Below, one piece after another: positions 46,069 through 53,906 of a stretch of 64,000 nucleotides of DNA. The stretch covers positions 186,001 to 250,000 of the forward strand of contig NZ_PPDB01000001.1 of assembly GCF_002959855.1 (NCBI RefSeq), in the 5' to 3' direction. Position 1 is the stretch's first letter. The number at the start of each line of letters is the position of its first letter. This DNA comes from Veillonella denticariosi JCM 15641. Its GTDB lineage: Bacteria > Bacillota > Negativicutes > Veillonellales > Veillonellaceae. The notes under the pieces are model-generated. The model did not search any database, was not told where the DNA came from, and saw nothing but the letters and a program-made list of their open reading frames with translations. The position numbers and the translations under genes were made by a program.

Positions 46069-46082
46069 AGGGAGGTGCGTAC

Positions 46083-46397
46083 ATGAAAGAATACGATTTT
46101 AATTTACATATAGGCCAAGACTACGGATTGACCTATGTCATTGAAGGCGGCGGCCCATATGACGGCTGCACCGCTATTATGAAGATTAGGCGAAAGCCTG
46201 ACACGGTAGCCATACTTACCGTTGATGGGGTGATAGAGGGTAACCGCATCACATTCCGCATCAACGGCAATGACACAGTTAATAAGGTGGATGCTAAGGA
46301 CGTTCATCAGTACGACGCGTTCATTTATAACGATGAACATAGTATAAAATTGGGTTTCGGCGAAGTTAATATCATTCAAGATATTGCACGTCATTAA
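46083..46397 (+). CDS. Small beta-rich tail tip protein
   Basis: 104 residues, beta-rich (YDFNLHIGQDYGLTYVIEGG), placed between the tip protein and the fibre. Probably an adaptor for the fibre; no named family. Confidence 0.6.
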   Translation: MKEYDFNLHIGQDYGLTYVIEGGGPYDGCTAIMKIRRKPDTVAILTVDGVIEGNRITFRINGNDTVNKVDAKDVHQYDAFIYNDEHSIKLGFGEVNIIQDIARH

Positions 46398-46415
46398 TGA
46401 AAGGGGATTATTATC

Positions 46416-47393
46416 ATGGCAGAAGAATTAAACATTAATGTAACAGGTATTAACTTACCTCCACTCAAGGTAGAGGGGACATTTACTGTGCCCGCTATTA
46501 ATATATTAGGTCAAAATGGGAAAAGCGCCTATGAATTGTGGTTGGAATCAGGCCATTCCGGAACACGCGAGGACTTTATCAATTCCTTAAAAGGTCAAGA
46601 TGGCCGCGACGGTAACAATGGATTACCAGGTAAAGATGCCTCTGCACAAGGTGCATATGAAATGTTGATGGGGATGAACGTGTATTGCGAGAATGCAACG
46701 TTGGATGAAGTCCTAAAAGGTCTTATTCGTGGCTTGGGTGATGTGATTAAAAAGCCGTTCAAACCACTCGAATTTGACCGACCTGAAAGGGGACAAACAT
46801 ATATCAACGTATATGGAACACCACATTTTAAAGCGGCGATACTCGGTAAGGGAGCTGCATTTGGTGTTAATATTGGTGATGATGGTAGAGGTCGATTAGA
46901 CCTGGATAAGCCTTTCGCGTCCGATGACATCGAACTCGAATATTTCAATATGTTGGGCAGCATAGTGGGAACTTACAGAATATCCGGATACAGTGGCGAT
47001 AAAACAACGCTATCTAAAGGCGATGTAACTGATTTAAATACAACAGAAATTAACTTCCCAGAGGTAACGACAGTAGAGGCTGAGTCGTTATCTAATTTAA
47101 AAGAAGTGTCCACAATCATATTGCCTAAGGTTACAAGAATAGGAAAGAATGCATTTGATGAAAATTTGCCGCTTAACTTAATGCGAATCCCGTTGTACGT
47201 GCTTGACCAAGATTCTCCCGTTCTCGAGTTAATAGGCTTCAGAATTGGCGCAGAATTATATATCTCTGAAAAGTCTGATGTGAACGCACTATATTCTCTT
47301 TGGAATAAACAAAATTATTATTTAAAAATATATAACGGCGACGGGACTAAGAAGTTTGATCCTAAAACCAAAACTTGGGTACCGGTTCAATAA
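46416..47393 (+). CDS. Tail fibre with collagen-like and LRR segments
   Basis: 325 residues. After an N-terminal part come AYELWLESGHSGTREDFINSL and Gly-X-Y repeats (GQDGRDGNNGLPGKDA), then a globular region and a C-terminal BspA-type leucine-rich part (NFPEVTTVEAESLSNLKEVS, then LPKVTRIGKNAFDE). The collagen part suggests a trimer. It is the best candidate receptor-binding protein. Confidence 0.8.
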   Translation: MAEELNINVTGINLPPLKVEGTFTVPAINILGQNGKSAYELWLESGHSGTREDFINSLKGQDGRDGNNGLPGKDASAQGAYEMLMGMNVYCENATLDEVLKGLIRGLGDVIKKPFKPLEFDRPERGQTYINVYGTPHFKAAILGKGAAFGVNIGDDGRGRLDLDKPFASDDIELEYFNMLGSIVGTYRISGYSGDKTTLSKGDVTDLNTTEINFPEVTTVEAESLSNLKEVSTIILPKVTRIGKNAFDENLPLNLMRIPLYVLDQDSPVLELIGFRIGAELYISEKSDVNALYSLWNKQNYYLKIYNGDGTKKFDPKTKTWVPVQ

Positions 47394-47404
47394 GGAGGTA
47401 GCGA

Positions 47405-47860
47405 ATGGATGAAATCAGAATACTTCTGATGGATGCAGGCATTCCTCCTTACTTTGCGGATATAGGCTTTTGGGTGACCCTCTTGGGGGTCATCTGGGCC
47501 GCCCTTAGAGGGTCATTCCGGGCGATGGTGTGGTTCCTTGAACACACATCGATAGCAGAGGTTAAACGTCAACTTGATGATCATGTCGGCCGTAAGTTAT
47601 CTAAGCAAAGGGAATATTATGATGACCGCATGACCGATGCTATTAATAGCATCGGTAAATTAACGGAAAGCAATCAGGATATTCTAAGGCAATTAGTGAA
47701 GTTGGAGGAACGAGATGATGCCATATTTCACCGCCTGGATGCATTGGAGACGACAACGCAAACGCTAAATGCGGAGTTAATGCATATTCAATTACTCAAT
47801 AACATCCCAATTAAGAGGAGTATCACCATCCCGAATGACGGAGGTGAAAGCCTTGGATAA
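47405..47860 (+). CDS. Membrane-anchored coiled-coil protein (XhlA-like position)
   Basis: 151 residues: an N-terminal hydrophobic helix (FWVTLLGVIWAAL), then a long charged coiled coil. It lies immediately before the holin and overlaps it. Possibly a holin partner; function uncertain. Confidence 0.65.
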   Translation: MDEIRILLMDAGIPPYFADIGFWVTLLGVIWAALRGSFRAMVWFLEHTSIAEVKRQLDDHVGRKLSKQREYYDDRMTDAINSIGKLTESNQDILRQLVKLEERDDAIFHRLDALETTTQTLNAELMHIQLLNNIPIKRSITIPNDGGESLG

Positions 47861-48185
47861 GATGAAAGTAATTAATAAAGTTAAAACTATATATAGTTCA
47901 ATCCGAATCGCTAATATTCACCCTACTTTAGTATGGGGGGCAAGAGTAATTATTCTTGTCATGCTAACACCAATTATATTGGCAACCATGACTTATGCCA
48001 TTTCATTTTATTTAGGAGAAATATCTAGCGCAAACGATAAGATCATAACAATGGGAGCATTCTTAATTGACCATATGTTTGGTGCTCCAGGCGTGATTGT
48101 ATCACTCACAGGATTATTATGGCTTAGCGTTGATAGGGATAATAATGGTATCCCAGATAAATTAGAACAGGAGGATAAACGATGA
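47853..48185 (+). CDS. Holin
   Basis: 110 residues starting at TTG 47853, 8 nt after GGAGG. Two hydrophobic helices (about 24-46 and 64-83) and a charged C terminus. Between the coiled-coil protein and amidase, this is the holin position. Family not named. Confidence 0.75.
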   Translation: MDKMKVINKVKTIYSSIRIANIHPTLVWGARVIILVMLTPIILATMTYAISFYLGEISSANDKIITMGAFLIDHMFGAPGVIVSLTGLLWLSVDRDNNGIPDKLEQEDKR

Positions 48186-48703
48186 AAGTATTTATTAATC
48201 CAGGGCATGATATCGACTTAGATAGCGGCGCAGTAAATCCTAATACTGGACGTCGTGAATGCGACGTGGCTCGTGATGCGGGTAAATTATTAGCAGGATA
48301 TCTACAAGCAGCAGGATGCGACGTTCGAACTCTGCAAAATGACGATTTAGGCTTTGTGTGCGCCGAATCCAATGAATGGGGAGCGGATATATTCGTATCG
48401 CTCCATTGTAATGCTTGCGAGAGCCACATGGCACGCGGTACCGAGACATTGTTCAAATCGTTCAACGGTCAGCAACTGGCGAACGACATCCAATCGCAAA
48501 TCATCCGTAGCATTGATACCGTGGATCGCGGCGTTAAGGAACGTCAAGATTTATGGGTACTAAATGGCACGGATGCAACAGCCGTGTTAGTTGAAATGGC
48601 ATTCATTGATAATGATGATGACATTGCCATGCTAAATAATGATTTAGATACCATCGTTCGTGCAATTGCAAGGGGCATCACGGATTACGCAGGAGGGGTA
48701 TGA
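48182..48703 (+). CDS. Endolysin, N-acetylmuramoyl-L-alanine amidase (Amidase_3)
   Basis: 173 residues of a single Amidase_3 domain: FINPGHD (zinc His), ADIFVSLHCNA (zinc His) and the catalytic Glu in VLVEMAFI. No cell-wall-binding domain or signal peptide, so it depends on the holin. It overlaps the holin gene and the spanin-like genes. Confidence 0.92.
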   Translation: MKVFINPGHDIDLDSGAVNPNTGRRECDVARDAGKLLAGYLQAAGCDVRTLQNDDLGFVCAESNEWGADIFVSLHCNACESHMARGTETLFKSFNGQQLANDIQSQIIRSIDTVDRGVKERQDLWVLNGTDATAVLVEMAFIDNDDDIAMLNNDLDTIVRAIARGITDYAGGV

Positions 48704-49188
48704 TGTATGACAAAATCAAAGTATTACTTAATCACCCTATTTACCGCTATATTATTGTCTGTGGTATTGGGATCCTCGCCTGCCTTTGCCTCGGATACAT
48801 CTTCTATCAACCAAACGGAACCGACTATCAGCGTGCCCGTGAGTCAGTGGAACGAATTGAAAAGCAACAACGAGAAAGCCTTGAACTTAATCGAAGTATC
48901 CAACGTTCCATTGAACGAAGCACAGACCTTAGTCGTGAAGCAGCGACAAGAATTGAACGAAGCCAAGAATACAATCGACAAATTAACGACCGAATTGAGC
49001 AAGGCAAAAGCGGACTTAGTGAAGCAAGAGGTTACCTTGAACGTAATGCAGAACTCTTTGACCGAATTGAAAGGTCAAATAGAGAACGACAAGAAAACAA
49101 TCAAACGTCTACGGATGCAACGCAACCTATCACAGATGATAGGGGGCGGAGCAATAATCGGAATTGCGATACGCAGATAGCGAGGTGA
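48703..49188 (+). CDS. Spanin-like protein A: N-terminal anchor and coiled coil
   Basis: 161 residues, in the same frame as ATG 48700. A single N-terminal hydrophobic segment (YIIVCGIGILACLCLGYIFY) is followed by an Arg/Glu-rich coiled coil, as in Rz-type inner-membrane spanins. ILAC could also be a lipobox. The gene shares almost its whole length with gene B in another frame, and both are located after the endolysin, where Rz/Rz1 genes reside. Confidence 0.6.
   Translation: MYDKIKVLLNHPIYRYIIVCGIGILACLCLGYIFYQPNGTDYQRARESVERIEKQQRESLELNRSIQRSIERSTDLSREAATRIERSQEYNRQINDRIEQGKSGLSEARGYLERNAELFDRIERSNRERQENNQTSTDATQPITDDRGRSNNRNCDTQIAR
48707..49180 (+). CDS. Spanin-like protein B: signal peptide, coiled coil and short hydrophobic C terminus
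   Basis: 157 residues with an N-terminal signal peptide ending near AFASD, a long coiled coil and a C-terminal hydrophobic patch (MIGGGAIIGIAI). Its ATG is 8 nt from GGAGGGG (48692-48698), better than gene A's spacing of 4, so it is probably the better-translated of the two. It lacks the lipobox of classic Rz1. It could be the outer partner or a single-protein spanin type. Confidence 0.7.
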   Translation: MTKSKYYLITLFTAILLSVVLGSSPAFASDTSSINQTEPTISVPVSQWNELKSNNEKALNLIEVSNVPLNEAQTLVVKQRQELNEAKNTIDKLTTELSKAKADLVKQEVTLNVMQNSLTELKGQIENDKKTIKRLRMQRNLSQMIGGGAIIGIAIRR

Positions 49189-49249
49189 TCCAATATCTAC
49201 GGATTGCATGGTAAGCAATCATTAATCATCAATTAGAAGTCAATATTTA

Positions 49250-49295
49250 AAGGGGCTATCATTGTAGAGTCATTCTACTTTGATAGCCCTTTATT
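49250..49295 (+). terminator. Terminator of the late operon
   Basis: AAAGGGGCTATCA / TGATAGCCCTTT with an 18-nt loop, then ATTTTG. Confidence 0.8.
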
Positions 49296-49334
49296 TTGTA
49301 TTGGCTGTTAGTCTGTATATATTTTGTTTACGAG

Positions 49335-49363
49335 TTGAAATTCATGATTTTTTCATGTATGAT
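49335..49363 (+). promoter_or_regulatory. Promoter of the Panacea toxin-antitoxin pair
   Basis: TTGAAA (49335-49340), 17 bp, TATGAT (49358-49363). Two TTCATG direct repeats lie within the spacer, a possible autoregulatory site. Confidence 0.6.
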
Positions 49364-49430
49364 TAAGATAATTTTATTAGATATACGCGGCTGTATAAAA
49401 TCGGTAGGGTATAACAAGAAGGTGAGTGCT

Positions 49431-49913
49431 ATGGTAGGAGATACACAACGCTTTGTAGATACAGATAGAACAGCAACAGAAATTGCTACATGGTTTTTAC
49501 AAAGAAATGCATATGACAGAAAAAATAATTTAGATGTGGAAGGTATTTCTAATTTAAAATTACAGAAGCTATTGTATTATGCATATGGTTGTTTTTTAGC
49601 GCTATATGGGGAACGTTTATTCCATGACTATTTGTTGGCATGGCAACATGGACCTGTAGTAGCTCAAGTTTACGAAGATTATAAAAGCAATGGTGCAAAT
49701 TCTATTACAAATATTGATACTAGATTAGTAGAGTTTGATCAAAAAATCATAGATGTATTGGAATTTGTATATAGTGAATTTGGTAAGTACACGGCATGGG
49801 CATTAAGAAATATGACTCATGAAGAAACTCCGTGGAAAGAGACTCCACGCTCTAATGTTATTGAAGATGATTTGATTTTTAATTATTTTAGTGAGAACTA
49901 CATTGAAGCTTAA
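49431..49913 (+). CDS. Panacea-domain (SocA/DUF4065-like) antitoxin
   Basis: 160 residues with Panacea features: ISNLKLQKLLYYAYGCFLALYG and WQHGPVVAQVYEDYKS. The ATG at 49431 with AAGGTG is chosen; an upstream hydrophobic extension to 49296 lacks a ribosome site. Panacea proteins neutralise a variety of toxins, and the partner here is the overlapping downstream gene. The pair sits between the late terminator and attR with its own promoter, as a cargo unit. Confidence 0.85.
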   Translation: MVGDTQRFVDTDRTATEIATWFLQRNAYDRKNNLDVEGISNLKLQKLLYYAYGCFLALYGERLFHDYLLAWQHGPVVAQVYEDYKSNGANSITNIDTRLVEFDQKIIDVLEFVYSEFGKYTAWALRNMTHEETPWKETPRSNVIEDDLIFNYFSENYIEA

Positions 49914-50352
49914 AGGGAAAACACAAATAACACCTAAATTCTCTGAAGAGATAGCTGAAAAGTGTAGAGTTCCTAATTCAAAAATTATGCTTTCTTTTGG
50001 GTGTGTAACGAGTAATAAAAAATATAATTTTGGATATTTTAAAAAAGACATCAGAAAAAATCTAAATACAAGAGAAGCTTTAGATGAACTATTAGAAAAG
50101 ATAACATCTCTGACGTGGGCTGAGGCTAGTAATCTAAGTAAATCTGAGATAGGTGGATTTGAACTAATCCCATTTGAACAAATGACACCGATTCAGATTA
50201 AGAATTTAGATATTACTAAAGACACTGGCATTTACACATTTCGATTTAATTCTAATACTTGTCGACTTTGTGGTATTAAGGATAAATACTGTAATGTCTT
50301 ATATATTATTGCTTATGATTTTTGTTTTAAGTTATATAATCATGGAAGTTAA
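49891..50352 (+). CDS. Putative Panacea-paired toxin
   Basis: 153 residues, GTG start inside the antitoxin gene (23-base overlap) without its own ribosome site, so probably coupled. No catalytic motif is obvious; the C-terminal FRFNSN...RLCGIKDKYCNVLYIIAYDFCF part looks like the toxin-partner group found after Panacea genes. The mechanism is not clear. Confidence 0.65.
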   Translation: MRTTLKLKGKTQITPKFSEEIAEKCRVPNSKIMLSFGCVTSNKKYNFGYFKKDIRKNLNTREALDELLEKITSLTWAEASNLSKSEIGGFELIPFEQMTPIQIKNLDITKDTGIYTFRFNSNTCRLCGIKDKYCNVLYIIAYDFCFKLYNHGS

Positions 50353-50445
50353 AAAGAGGCTGAAATTAAATAGCCACTTTTTTGCCCCTTTATCAGCATT
50401 TACATATAAATAAGTACTGATTTTATAGTAAAACTTAAGATATAT

Positions 50446-50460
50446 CTATTATCAGCTCCA
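50446..50460 (+). other. attR core of the prophage
   Basis: Exact copy of the 15-base CTATTATCAGCTCCA found at the tRNA end (13042-13056). Upstream bases differ from the tRNA T-arm, so the phage carries only this core. Confidence 0.92.
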
Positions 50461-50469
50461 AACTAAAAT

Positions 50470-50505
50470 AACAGCAAGGCCATTTGTCCTTGCGGTTATT
50501 TTTTT
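50470..50505 (+). terminator. Probable original tRNA-Thr terminator, displaced by the prophage
   Basis: AACAGCAAGG / CCTTGCGGTT (one mismatch) with an 8-nt loop, then ATTTTTTT. It starts 10 bases after attR and so would directly follow tRNA-Thr in an unlysogenised chromosome. Confidence 0.8.
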
Positions 50506-50605
50506 ACATCGATGGCATAGTGCGCATCGGTATTAAAAATATACATTCTGTTCTATAAGCCTAGGAATAAATAATCTCGAGGCTAAACTGTGGCTTGGTT
50601 ATATT

Positions 50606-51505
50606 TTACGCGTCGTAGTTTTGCAGCAGCAGTTCTACATTATCTTCGTCGTATTCGATTTGTTGGGACCATCTGGCGACTTGTTGCAGCGGCTTACCGT
50701 TGATGGCACCGGTCATCAGGATATACTCCGTGCCGTCTTTTGCATAATCGAGCAAAGCTTCCAAGGAATGGTCGGCGAGCATATCGATTTGGCGATACAG
50801 AATATATTGATAGACTTTATTGAAAAATGTCGCATCATATTGTGTTTTACCGTCAGCTTTTACATAGTTCGTAACCGTATCAACTAAGGTTGATATATGG
50901 GCAGAAAGGTCGTTTAACTGGACTGTCCATTTTGCATCGATCGGTTCTGTCGTTTTGTAGAGACTCAACAGGCTCGCATAATAGTCTGCGCTCGGTGTCG
51001 GTGTATATTGTAAAAGTTCAGGCTCTAAGTCAAGTCCGAGCAGCTGAAACACATTTAATAACGTTATTGTCTCATCCGTATCGAATTCGTTGTCGTCGTC
51101 CTCGATGGTAAATTGTAAGGCGTCTCGCTCCAACAGTTTGACGGAGGCCTCACAGGCAAGACCTACGCCGCAAAGCTCCAAGTCCTCGATATATTTATAG
51201 AATCTCGGATGCATGTGACATGTTTCGCAGAGGCCTTCTTCGCCGAGTTCTAAGACGACTCTGCATAAACCTTGTTCGTTTAGTAACGGACAATATGGTT
51301 CTTTATCGGTAAAGACAAAGTGGCTGCCGTCATCGTCGACGGTTATGGCGCTACGCAAGCTTTCACCAAGAGGCCCGGGCATCGCCTGATAACGCCGGGC
51401 GGTGGCCTCATCGATGTCGATAGTCCACAGTTGGCAGCATGTATTTTCGCATTCGTCGGCCTTGCATTGAAATGTATGGTAAATGGTTGGATAAATAGAA
51501 ATCAT
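50606..51505 (-). CDS. FliB-like flagellin lysine N-methylase family protein
   Basis: 299 residues with the FliB Cys pattern: CKADECENTCCQLW at the start, CPLLNEQGLC and LCETCHMHPR near residue 95, GVGLACEA near 115. FliB is a radical or metal-dependent methylase of flagellin Lys. No flagellar gene is in the window, and the protein is shorter than FliB proteins I know (nearly 400). It may have another substrate. Confidence 0.75.
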   Translation of the reverse strand: MISIYPTIYHTFQCKADECENTCCQLWTIDIDEATARRYQAMPGPLGESLRSAITVDDDGSHFVFTDKEPYCPLLNEQGLCRVVLELGEEGLCETCHMHPRFYKYIEDLELCGVGLACEASVKLLERDALQFTIEDDDNEFDTDETITLLNVFQLLGLDLEPELLQYTPTPSADYYASLLSLYKTTEPIDAKWTVQLNDLSAHISTLVDTVTNYVKADGKTQYDATFFNKVYQYILYRQIDMLADHSLEALLDYAKDGTEYILMTGAINGKPLQQVARWSQQIEYDEDNVELLLQNYDA

Positions 51506-51661
51506 AAATGCTCACTTGTAAAGAGATAATAATACTATATGCATTGTATCACGGGCGATAATTTTACGCATCGAAAATTATTATGTTTGAAACTGATGAA
51601 TATAGTGTATAATTGTAATATATAGTGTATAGATACATGTGCTTTATGTATGGAGGAACTT

Positions 51662-52225
51662 ATGAAATCTTTATTTGTAAAAGGTAGTTTAGTTTTAGCG
51701 TTAGCCGCTGCGTTCGGCATGCCGAATGTGGTATCGGCGAAATTGGTGCCGGTTCAGCCGACCGTACAGGTCGTTGATGAAAGTCATGCGGCCATTGTAG
51801 GGGCCAACGGTTTGTTGAATGCATTTATTCAGAATCATCCTGATGCGGCCATCACGGAAATCTCCTTTGATGCCGATGGGGGACAGATCAAGTACGAAGT
51901 GGATGGCTTCAATGAAAGCGGAAAATATGAGCTCATATATATTTATGCGACCAATCAGATCTTTGAAAAACGAGACGGGGATTATCGCAAGTCGCTAAAT
52001 AAGAAGGCCTTTAATCCTCGCCAGATCCTACCGCCTGCAGCGGTCGTGAATTTCGCGTTTGCCCAGACTAAAGGTCGCGCTGTAAGCCTTAACAGCTGGT
52101 CCGTACATAACGAACACCGTAAACCGGTTTACAAGGTTGTATTCGGAACCGATGATTCTCATGAGGTAGCGGTGCGCATAGATGCTATGACCGGTAAATT
52201 GTTATCCGTTAAATTTGATGATTAA
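51662..52225 (+). CDS. Secreted PepSY-type protein, short copy
   Basis: 187 residues. A signal peptide ends near VVSAK. Two PepSY-like repeats follow: LNAFIQNHPDAAITEISFDADGGQIKYEVDGF and VNFAFAQTKGRAVSLNSWSVHN...YKVVFG...VAVRIDAMTGKLL. ATG 51662 follows GGAGG. Closely related in its last 120 residues to the 52590 protein. PepSY domains often inhibit peptidases or work in membrane sensing; the role here is unknown. Confidence 0.8.
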   Translation: MKSLFVKGSLVLALAAAFGMPNVVSAKLVPVQPTVQVVDESHAAIVGANGLLNAFIQNHPDAAITEISFDADGGQIKYEVDGFNESGKYELIYIYATNQIFEKRDGDYRKSLNKKAFNPRQILPPAAVVNFAFAQTKGRAVSLNSWSVHNEHRKPVYKVVFGTDDSHEVAVRIDAMTGKLLSVKFDD

Positions 52226-52236
52226 TATGTAATTGT

Positions 52237-52281
52237 ACAGCAGCTCCAATGTCGGATGTATTTGGAAGCTGCTGTTTTTTG
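52237..52281 (+). terminator. Terminator after the first PepSY gene
   Basis: ACAGCAGCTCCAA pairs with TTTGGAAGCTGCTGT, followed by TTTTTTG. Confidence 0.85.
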
Positions 52282-52589
52282 TTGTCAGAAATTTTTACGA
52301 CATTTTTGTGAACATTTACTCATGAATGATATAACCTGCTGTGATGAGAATGATGCTATCAAGGTCTCTGCCCCGTAAATAAGGGAACAGAGGCCTTTTG
52401 TACAGTGTTCATATAGGACTTAAATGGAAACGGAAAATACTGAAGTTTTCTGAAAATTATCGATAAATTCATTTTGCTTTCACCGATATGGAGCGAAATT
52501 TGAACCCTTCTACATTTTGAGTTCATAGACCCTCTGTAACATGGGTACCAGTTCAACGAAAGAGAACGACGAAACAGAAGGAGGATATC
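52282..52589 (+). promoter_or_regulatory. Leader region of the second PepSY gene
   Basis: About 300 bp without a gene. It contains two CTCTG-rich stretches and a hairpin-prone block (GGTCTCTGCCCC... GGGAACAGAGGCC near 52361-52397). A regulated promoter probably lies in it, but I cannot name the factor. The ribosome site AAGGAGG precedes 52590. Confidence 0.4.
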
Positions 52590-53582
52590 ATGAAGAAGTC
52601 TATTTTAAGAAATAGTATAGCCTTAGCAGTAGCAGGTGTATTCGGTGCTACCGTAGCGGTGACTGCGGCAGACGTAACACCGGTACCGGTAACTCAACAA
52701 CAAGAGGAAACCACATCTGTTGCTCCTATGGACCCGACTCCGGTACCGACTGCAACGAAGGGAACCGTTGCTGCCGCTAGTGCCGCAACTCCTGCAGCTC
52801 CTGTACCTGCGATAGATACTGCAACAGCGGCGAAAGCTCCTGGCCAAACGAAGGTAGTTCGTGCATCCAACAGAACAGTTGACGCTGTTGATGCCGATAC
52901 AACAGGATTAAAAGCTGAGAAGGTAACAAAAGCTGACAAGGCTGATAAAGTGATGAAAGCCGACAAAGGTGACAAAGCGATTAAAGGTGATAAGGGCGAT
53001 AAAGCAATCAAACCGATAGATGCGAAAAAGTCCGTAAAACCTGAAAAAGCCGATCCTATTAAAGGTGAAAAAAATGTCGCTAAAAAAGATGGTAAACAAG
53101 TGACGACGAAGAATGTGAAATCTCCGGCTCAACCGTCCGGTGTAGTTGATGAAAACAGCGTATTCGTAGTAGGTGCTAACCAGCTATTAGATCAATTTGA
53201 AACTAAATACGGTAACTCCAAGATTACCAATGTATCTTTCAAAGCAGAAAACAAAACAGCTGTCTATGAAGTAGAAGGTTTCAATACAAGTGGTGCACAT
53301 TCCATGAAATTAGATGTAGCTACAGGTAATGTTACAGAAGGCCCTGCAAAGGCTTATGACAAATCCATGGATACAGCTGCTATCGATCCGGGTACCATTT
53401 TACCTCCGCATGTAGCTATCAATGCCGCTTATGAACAAACAGGCAATGTAGCGACCGGCATCGATTCCTGGTCCGTAGCTAATAAGAACGGAACTCCTTT
53501 GTATAATATCCAATTCCATGATGCACAGAATAAACCTGTAAATATCACATTGGATGCGAAAACAGGGAAAGCTGTGAAATAA
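52590..53582 (+). CDS. Secreted PepSY-type protein with Lys/Asp-rich linker
   Basis: 330 residues. Signal peptide (1-28), an Ala/Pro/Thr/Val-rich segment (30-90), then a low-complexity stretch of KADK/KGDK units (about 108-170), then the PepSY-like region of the 51662 protein (from about 185). The linker is strongly cationic and anionic and likely disordered, as in wall- or surface-spanning linkers. The tandem copies suggest duplication. Function unknown. Confidence 0.8.
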   Translation: MKKSILRNSIALAVAGVFGATVAVTAADVTPVPVTQQQEETTSVAPMDPTPVPTATKGTVAAASAATPAAPVPAIDTATAAKAPGQTKVVRASNRTVDAVDADTTGLKAEKVTKADKADKVMKADKGDKAIKGDKGDKAIKPIDAKKSVKPEKADPIKGEKNVAKKDGKQVTTKNVKSPAQPSGVVDENSVFVVGANQLLDQFETKYGNSKITNVSFKAENKTAVYEVEGFNTSGAHSMKLDVATGNVTEGPAKAYDKSMDTAAIDPGTILPPHVAINAAYEQTGNVATGIDSWSVANKNGTPLYNIQFHDAQNKPVNITLDAKTGKAVK

Positions 53583-53853
53583 GCTTTCCTGGGGCTGTCC
53601 CTATGCTGTTGTGAAGAACTCTGAGACACACAGAAAAAACACTATACACACAAGACACACACATAATACACAACACACACATGCGCCCCCTGGATAGGAT
53701 AGACAAACATTGACTCTCTCCTATGCCGTCTATTGTTCAGGGGGCCCCCTTATGAATTCGATTCCTTTCCATTCATAAGTTATACACTATATAATACTCT
53801 CTCACAATAAGAACGTAACTTACTTCACGGTAAAACACGTATAGGGAACAGCA
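53583..53853 (+). other. AC-rich tract and long imperfect hairpin
   Basis: 53620-53685 is almost free of G and T-poor on one strand (many ACACAC units). It is followed by CCCCCTG (from about 53685) that can pair with CAGGGGG (from about 53740) around a long loop. No ORF. Possibly a structured 3' UTR of the PepSY gene. Confidence 0.4.
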
Positions 53854-53889
53854 GAAAAAGGCTCGTCCATAACGGACGGGCCTTTTTCT
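53854..53889. terminator. Bidirectional terminator before alr
   Basis: AAAAAGGCTCGTCC / GGACGGGCCTTTTT with a 5-nt loop; A and T runs on both strands. It serves the leftward alr gene and the rightward PepSY gene. Confidence 0.9.
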
Positions 53890-53906
53890 GTAGTTTATCT
53901 TTTCTG

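Larger units (their letters stand above)
13042..50460. mobile_element. Complete siphophage prophage integrated in tRNA-Thr
   Basis: About 37.4 kb bounded by 15-bp direct repeats. It contains integrase, repressor/Cro switch, replication and recombination genes, late activator, HNH-terminase packaging set, HK97-type head genes, long-tail genes with a tape measure of about 1,228 residues, lambda-type tail tip and a full lysis module. All essential modules are present and intact, so it is probably inducible. Its AT content is visibly higher than that of the flanks. Cargo genes (Fic, P63C, lipoprotein, DUF4393, Panacea pair) sit at the edges and in the early region. Confidence 0.95.

Noticed and set aside
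49296-49430. N-terminal hydrophobic extension of the Panacea antitoxin
   Set aside because: It spans the promoter -35/-10 region and lacks a ribosome site; ATG 49431 fits the family start.
52694-53011. Minus-strand frame opposite the Lys/Asp-rich linker gene
   Set aside because: Low-complexity shadow of the repeat, without start signals.
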